This document shows, piece by piece, positions 7,301 to 9,761 of a stretch of DNA of 9,761 bases. Source of the stretch: Anaerolineales bacterium UBA6668 (lineage in GTDB: Bacteria; Chloroflexota; Anaerolineae; Anaerolineales; UBA6668); contig DKKK01000052.1 in the NCBI GenBank assembly GCA_002455215.1, positions 1 through 9,761 on the forward strand, in the 5' to 3' direction. Numbering within the stretch: the stretch's first letter is position 1; every line of letters begins with the position of its first letter. The notes under the pieces were generated by a model. It made no database searches and was not told the origin of the DNA. It worked only from the letters and a program-made list of their open reading frames with translations. The position numbers and the translations under genes were made by a program.

Positions 7301-8436
7301 CGCGCTTCATCCCACCGCAGGGAGACACCAGTCGCCCAACGATTGCAGAAATTAACCTGAGTACTCTGCACGAAAATTTTAACGCCATTCAAAAGGCAGT
7401 TGGCAATGCAATGGTAATGCCGGTGGTAAAGGCAAATGCCTATGGGCACGGGCTAATTGCTGTCAGTCAGTGCTTGGTGTCGGCAGGAGCACGCTATTTA
7501 TGTGTGGCTTTGCTAGAAGAAGGGTTGGCACTGCGGCAAGCGGGCATTGAAGTTCCGATTTTGGTGCTACGTGGGTTGAGTCAGTCGCAAATTCCGTTTT
7601 ATCTCGAACACAATTTGACGATTACCGCCACTTCCATCGAAAAACTCACGCAAATCAATCAAACTGCCAGCGAACTTGGCAAGAAGGCGCGGGTACATTT
7701 GGAAATTGACACGGGTATGGAGCGCTCCGGCACACACTGGTATAACGCGCAACCTTTTTTTGAGTTTGCCACCCAATGCCAGTGCGTACAAGTTGAAGGG
7801 GTTTTTTCGCACTTTGCCAATGCCGATGCCGAAAATTTGAGTTCTGCCCGCGAACAATTGGCACGCTACCTACAAGCCACACAATTCTGGCTCGATTCGC
7901 CCTATCCCCGCCCGTTGTTTCACCTTGCCAATAGCGGGGGCATCTTGCAATTGCCAGCCAGCCACTTGGATGCGGTGCGCCCCGGCATTTTGTTGTACGG
8001 CGTTTACCCTTCTAGCGAGTGCCAGCGCACCATTGCCGTGCAACCCGCCCTAAGTTTACGTTCTTCCATCACTTATTTTAAGGTGGTCGAAGCGCATACG
8101 CCGATTAGCTACGGGCATACTTGGCAAAGTGACCATCGCATTCGGGTGGTGACGGTGCCGATTGGCTATGCGGACGGCTACGCACGCGGGTTGTCTAATC
8201 GTGGGCAGGTGCTCATCCGTGGCAAACGCTACCCGATTGCCGGGCGGGTGTGCATGGATCAACTGATGGTGAACATTGAATGGGATTCTGCTTACAATGG
8301 TGACTGTGTGACGCTTATCGGGCAAGATGGGGCGGAGCAAATCAGTGTGGATGAGATTGCCGAGTGGTTGGGCACGATTTCGTATGAAGTGTTAACCGGA
8401 ATCAGTATGCGCGTGCCACGCCGTTATGTGATGTAA
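7291..8436 (+). CDS. alr: Alanine racemase
   Basis: A 381-residue pyridoxal-phosphate enzyme of fold type III that interconverts L- and D-alanine, supplying D-alanine for peptidoglycan. The cofactor lysine is K47 in PVVKANAYGHG and the second catalytic base is Y274 in ISYGHTW. HLANSGG, VRPGILLYG, PIGYADGYARG and the GRVCMDQLMV segment are all family landmarks in the expected order. The length is normal and no residue appears lost. The start is GTG at 7291, which overlaps the end of the methyltransferase gene by 10 bases; there is no in-frame ATG near it that keeps the N-terminal strand. It is the last gene of the operon. No hairpin terminator follows the stop; instead a transposase fragment lies directly downstream. 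Confidence 0.96.
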   Translation: MDITRFIPPQGDTSRPTIAEINLSTLHENFNAIQKAVGNAMVMPVVKANAYGHGLIAVSQCLVSAGARYLCVALLEEGLALRQAGIEVPILVLRGLSQSQIPFYLEHNLTITATSIEKLTQINQTASELGKKARVHLEIDTGMERSGTHWYNAQPFFEFATQCQCVQVEGVFSHFANADAENLSSAREQLARYLQATQFWLDSPYPRPLFHLANSGGILQLPASHLDAVRPGILLYGVYPSSECQRTIAVQPALSLRSSITYFKVVEAHTPISYGHTWQSDHRIRVVTVPIGYADGYARGLSNRGQVLIRGKRYPIAGRVCMDQLMVNIEWDSAYNGDCVTLIGQDGAEQISVDEIAEWLGTISYEVLTGISMRVPRRYVM

Positions 8437-8453
8437 AGGGCGGGTGGGCTACA

Positions 8454-8627
8454 AATCTTGCGCGAACCGTAAAATGGGTAGGCTGTGTAAAGCTCATCAA
8501 TGCGGTGTTTGATGGCTAACTCTCGTGCGGATGGCGCAACTGGTTTGTAGAACAAACTCGAGTAACTGACACTGAGTAATTCGGCTTGTTCTTTGAGTGA
8601 TAGTTCAGATAACGCTAAATCTTCACC
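8454..8627 (-). pseudogene. IS3-family transposase (orfB) fragment
   Basis: Read on the - strand from 8627, the frame encodes about 58 residues without a stop. It contains LSLKEQAELLSVSYSSLFYK and, further on, HRIDELYTAYPFYGSRKI. This is the N-terminal helix-turn-helix portion (HTH_21 type) of IS3-family OrfB transposases, where 'IDELY...PFYGSR' is highly characteristic. It is broken on both sides: an in-frame TAA at 8630-8628 and an in-frame TAG further upstream, and similarity ends near 8454, after which the frame runs into the racemase tail. The DDE catalytic core, orfA and the terminal repeats are all missing, so it cannot be active. It starts less than 20 bases from the racemase stop, marking an old insertion and deletion at the operon boundary. 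Confidence 0.85.
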
Positions 8628-8699
8628 TTAATTATCCCCTTTTTCGTGTCTAAATTTCCTTATCCACTATACTTGCTTCATACATGTGTTATCACTCGA

Positions 8700-9554
8700 C
8701 TAATCATAATAATCATTTTCCCCAAAATTGATGACCAATATTCTTTTAGGCATCACACTTACTTTTGAAAATTCGCCGTTATTTACATTATTTCTTCTTT
8801 TGGGAAGTTCATCATCGCTATCATTTCTTATTTCGAAATGCATTTTTGGAAATTCATGTTCTATTTCACGTAGTGGAACGTCTGTTTGCAAAGAATATTT
8901 TATATGGCTGGGAAGATTGCCGTGAATCATAAAATTATCAAAATTATTCCGAAACTTAAAAATACACCCTAAATTACCTAAACAATATAATGGGATGGTC
9001 TGGCGTTGTTGGTGTATAAATTCGAATTTTTTTTGCTTAACAATAAGAGCTTGCCGAACAATAGATGATGGAGTTACAGTGCAACCAAACTCTGTTGGTG
9101 TGAATAAGTCAGTGCAATCACGCCAGAATGGTTTAAGTATAGGTTCTGTGTCTAGCAAATAGTTGTAAAAACAATATAATGGAACAGCTTGAGACTTTCG
9201 TGCGTATTCATCTAAAATATCTAGCTGTAATCTCCCTTTTACCTTATGATCTAAAGTATTATAGCTTTTAGAAGGCACATATATTTTTTTAGCTTGTACG
9301 GCAAATTTAATCCAACCATTTCTTTGTGAACCTATCCACCATTCCCAATCAATTCCATAAAGTGCTTCCTTCGGCTTGTTAAATTTAACTATGTGAATAT
9401 TTTTTAAACCGGAACGTTTTATTTCTAAAAGGTTATTATCCGTAAGAGTTTCTTCTGATTGCGAAATACTCAATTCATAACCATCACCGATGCGTTCCCA
9501 AGTGTTTTTTGAAAGATGTTGAAATAAATCTACTAAATTTACAAATCTGCTCAT
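8700..9554 (-). CDS. DUF6615-like protein, possible PD-(D/E)XK nuclease fold
   Basis: An intact gene of 284 codons from the ATG at 9554-9552. A TTG at 9569 would add five residues; I prefer the ATG, although neither has a good ribosome binding site. Numbering here is from the ATG. An N-terminal SQSEETLTDNNLLEIKR stretch (about 31-47) is followed by GIDWEWWIG (67-75), AVQAKKIY (85-92), and VPLYCFYN (124-131). The order resembles what I remember of DUF6615 proteins. The D69 ... Q87-A-K89 spacing and the acidic helix before it resemble the core of Mrr-type PD-(D/E)XK nucleases (D ... QxK). The catalytic role is inference. No membrane segments or signal peptide are present. The gene is markedly AT-rich: two sampled 60-base lines gave 28% and 38% GC, against 47-63% in sampled lines of the operon. 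It stands alone between IS debris and a MITE, suggesting acquisition by transfer. Confidence 0.7.
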   Translation of the reverse strand: MSRFVNLVDLFQHLSKNTWERIGDGYELSISQSEETLTDNNLLEIKRSGLKNIHIVKFNKPKEALYGIDWEWWIGSQRNGWIKFAVQAKKIYVPSKSYNTLDHKVKGRLQLDILDEYARKSQAVPLYCFYNYLLDTEPILKPFWRDCTDLFTPTEFGCTVTPSSIVRQALIVKQKKFEFIHQQRQTIPLYCLGNLGCIFKFRNNFDNFMIHGNLPSHIKYSLQTDVPLREIEHEFPKMHFEIRNDSDDELPKRRNNVNNGEFSKVSVMPKRILVINFGENDYYD

Positions 9555-9594
9555 CTTTTTACTGCTCAAAATTCAATTTTGGTAAAGTGTTGAC

Positions 9595-9602
9595 TAAAAC
9601 AA
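9595..9602. repeat. Left target-site duplication of the MITE
   Basis: TAAAACAA directly precedes the GGTAGTGG terminus. The identical octamer follows the right terminus at 9674-9681. An exact 8-bp flanking duplication is the expected footprint of transposition. Confidence 0.85.
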
Positions 9603-9673
9603 GGTAGTGGTCGAAAAATAAGTGATAAGTGCCATATTGCACGCTCATTTTCACTTGTTCTTGAGCCACTACC
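9603..9673. mobile_element. 71-bp MITE with 8-bp target duplication
   Basis: The element begins GGTAGTGG (9603-9610) and ends CCACTACC (9666-9673), a perfect 8-bp terminal inverted repeat. Its interior continues the symmetry: AAGTGA (9620-9625) pairs with TCACTT (9651-9656) on the same axis, and GTGC (9629-9632) with GCAC (9639-9642) around a 6-base loop. The whole element can fold into one imperfect hairpin. It is flanked by perfect TAAAACAA duplications. It has no coding capacity and would need a transposase from a related full-length element. Eight-bp duplications occur in several families (for example ISL3, IS66, IS256), so the parent family is open. It lies 49 bases upstream of the - strand DUF6615-like gene and may affect its promoter. 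Confidence 0.85.
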
Positions 9674-9681
9674 TAAAACAA
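9674..9681. repeat. Right target-site duplication of the MITE
   Basis: TAAAACAA directly follows the CCACTACC terminus and is identical to 9595-9602. Confidence 0.85.
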
Positions 9682-9740
9682 TAGCCCAAATGACGCATTG
9701 TACCAAAGAATAGGGGCAATCGCAAGGAGTAAAAATTCTG

Positions 9741-9761
9741 GGTAGTGCCTAAGGAATAAGT
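9741..9761 (+). repeat. Second copy of the MITE-like terminus, cut by window edge
   Basis: GGTAGTGCCTAAGGAATAAGT matches the first 21 bases of the element at 9603 in 15 positions, including the first seven bases and the ATAAGT at the inner end. It has the same orientation. It is probably the left end of another related element, either a MITE or a full insertion sequence, that continues beyond the window. Confidence 0.5.

Noticed and set aside
8728..8925. + strand frame opposite the DUF6615-like gene
   Set aside because: It is the antisense shadow of the well-formed - strand gene. Its hydrophobic look comes from the AT-rich complement.
1..9761. CRISPR array, tRNA or rRNA genes
   Set aside because: No regularly spaced direct repeats, no tRNA-like cloverleaf with a T-loop, and no rRNA-like sequence were noticed. 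This was checked by eye only.

Overview
The window looks like a piece of a chromosome from a member of the Chloroflexota, probably Anaerolineae-like. This is inferred from moderate GC, the gene order yqeY - 7TM-HD phosphohydrolase - ybeY, a lipoprotein with a 'DDFSDNxxxW' beta-sandwich, a hydrolase/acyl-CoA ligase fusion, and weak or absent Shine-Dalgarno sequences. The placement is recognition from memory, not a search result.

Layout. (1) Bases 1-488 hold no confident gene. They contain a 15-base motif present as two direct copies and one inverted copy (204-218, 313-327, 394-408). The last two enclose a perfect 10-bp hairpin. An extended -10 promoter-like sequence (471-479) lies 9 bases before the first start codon. 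(2) Bases 489-8436 carry seven genes on the + strand with gaps of 5, 6, 17 and 6 bases or overlaps of 8 and 10 bases, so they look like one operon. In order they are a lipoprotein, a YqeY-like protein, a PgpH-like membrane HD phosphohydrolase (predicted c-di-AMP hydrolase), the rRNA endonuclease YbeY, an alpha/beta-hydrolase fused to an AMP-forming acyl ligase, an isoprenylcysteine methyltransferase-like membrane protein, and alanine racemase. The set mixes ribosome/translation quality control, cyclic-dinucleotide signalling and envelope or wall-precursor functions. (3) Immediately after the racemase stop codon there is an IS3-family transposase (orfB) fragment on the - strand (about 8454-8627), missing both ends and its catalytic core. 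(4) An AT-rich stretch (about 8630-9600) holds one intact - strand gene. It resembles the DUF6615 family and has a G-x-D ... QAK arrangement like Mrr-type PD-(D/E)XK nucleases. (5) At 9603-9673 there is a 71-bp hairpin element with 8-bp terminal inverted repeats flanked by a perfect 8-bp duplication (TAAAACAA). It is a small non-autonomous transposon (MITE) just upstream of that gene. A second copy of its terminus begins at 9741 and runs out of the window.

The left part is therefore a stable housekeeping operon. The right part, from 8437 onward, is accessory DNA built from insertion-sequence debris, a likely acquired nuclease-like gene and miniature transposons. The most interesting items are the nuclease-like gene in this setting, the MITE with intact target duplication, the noncanonical adenylation motifs in the fused ligase, and the repeat/hairpin array ahead of the operon.
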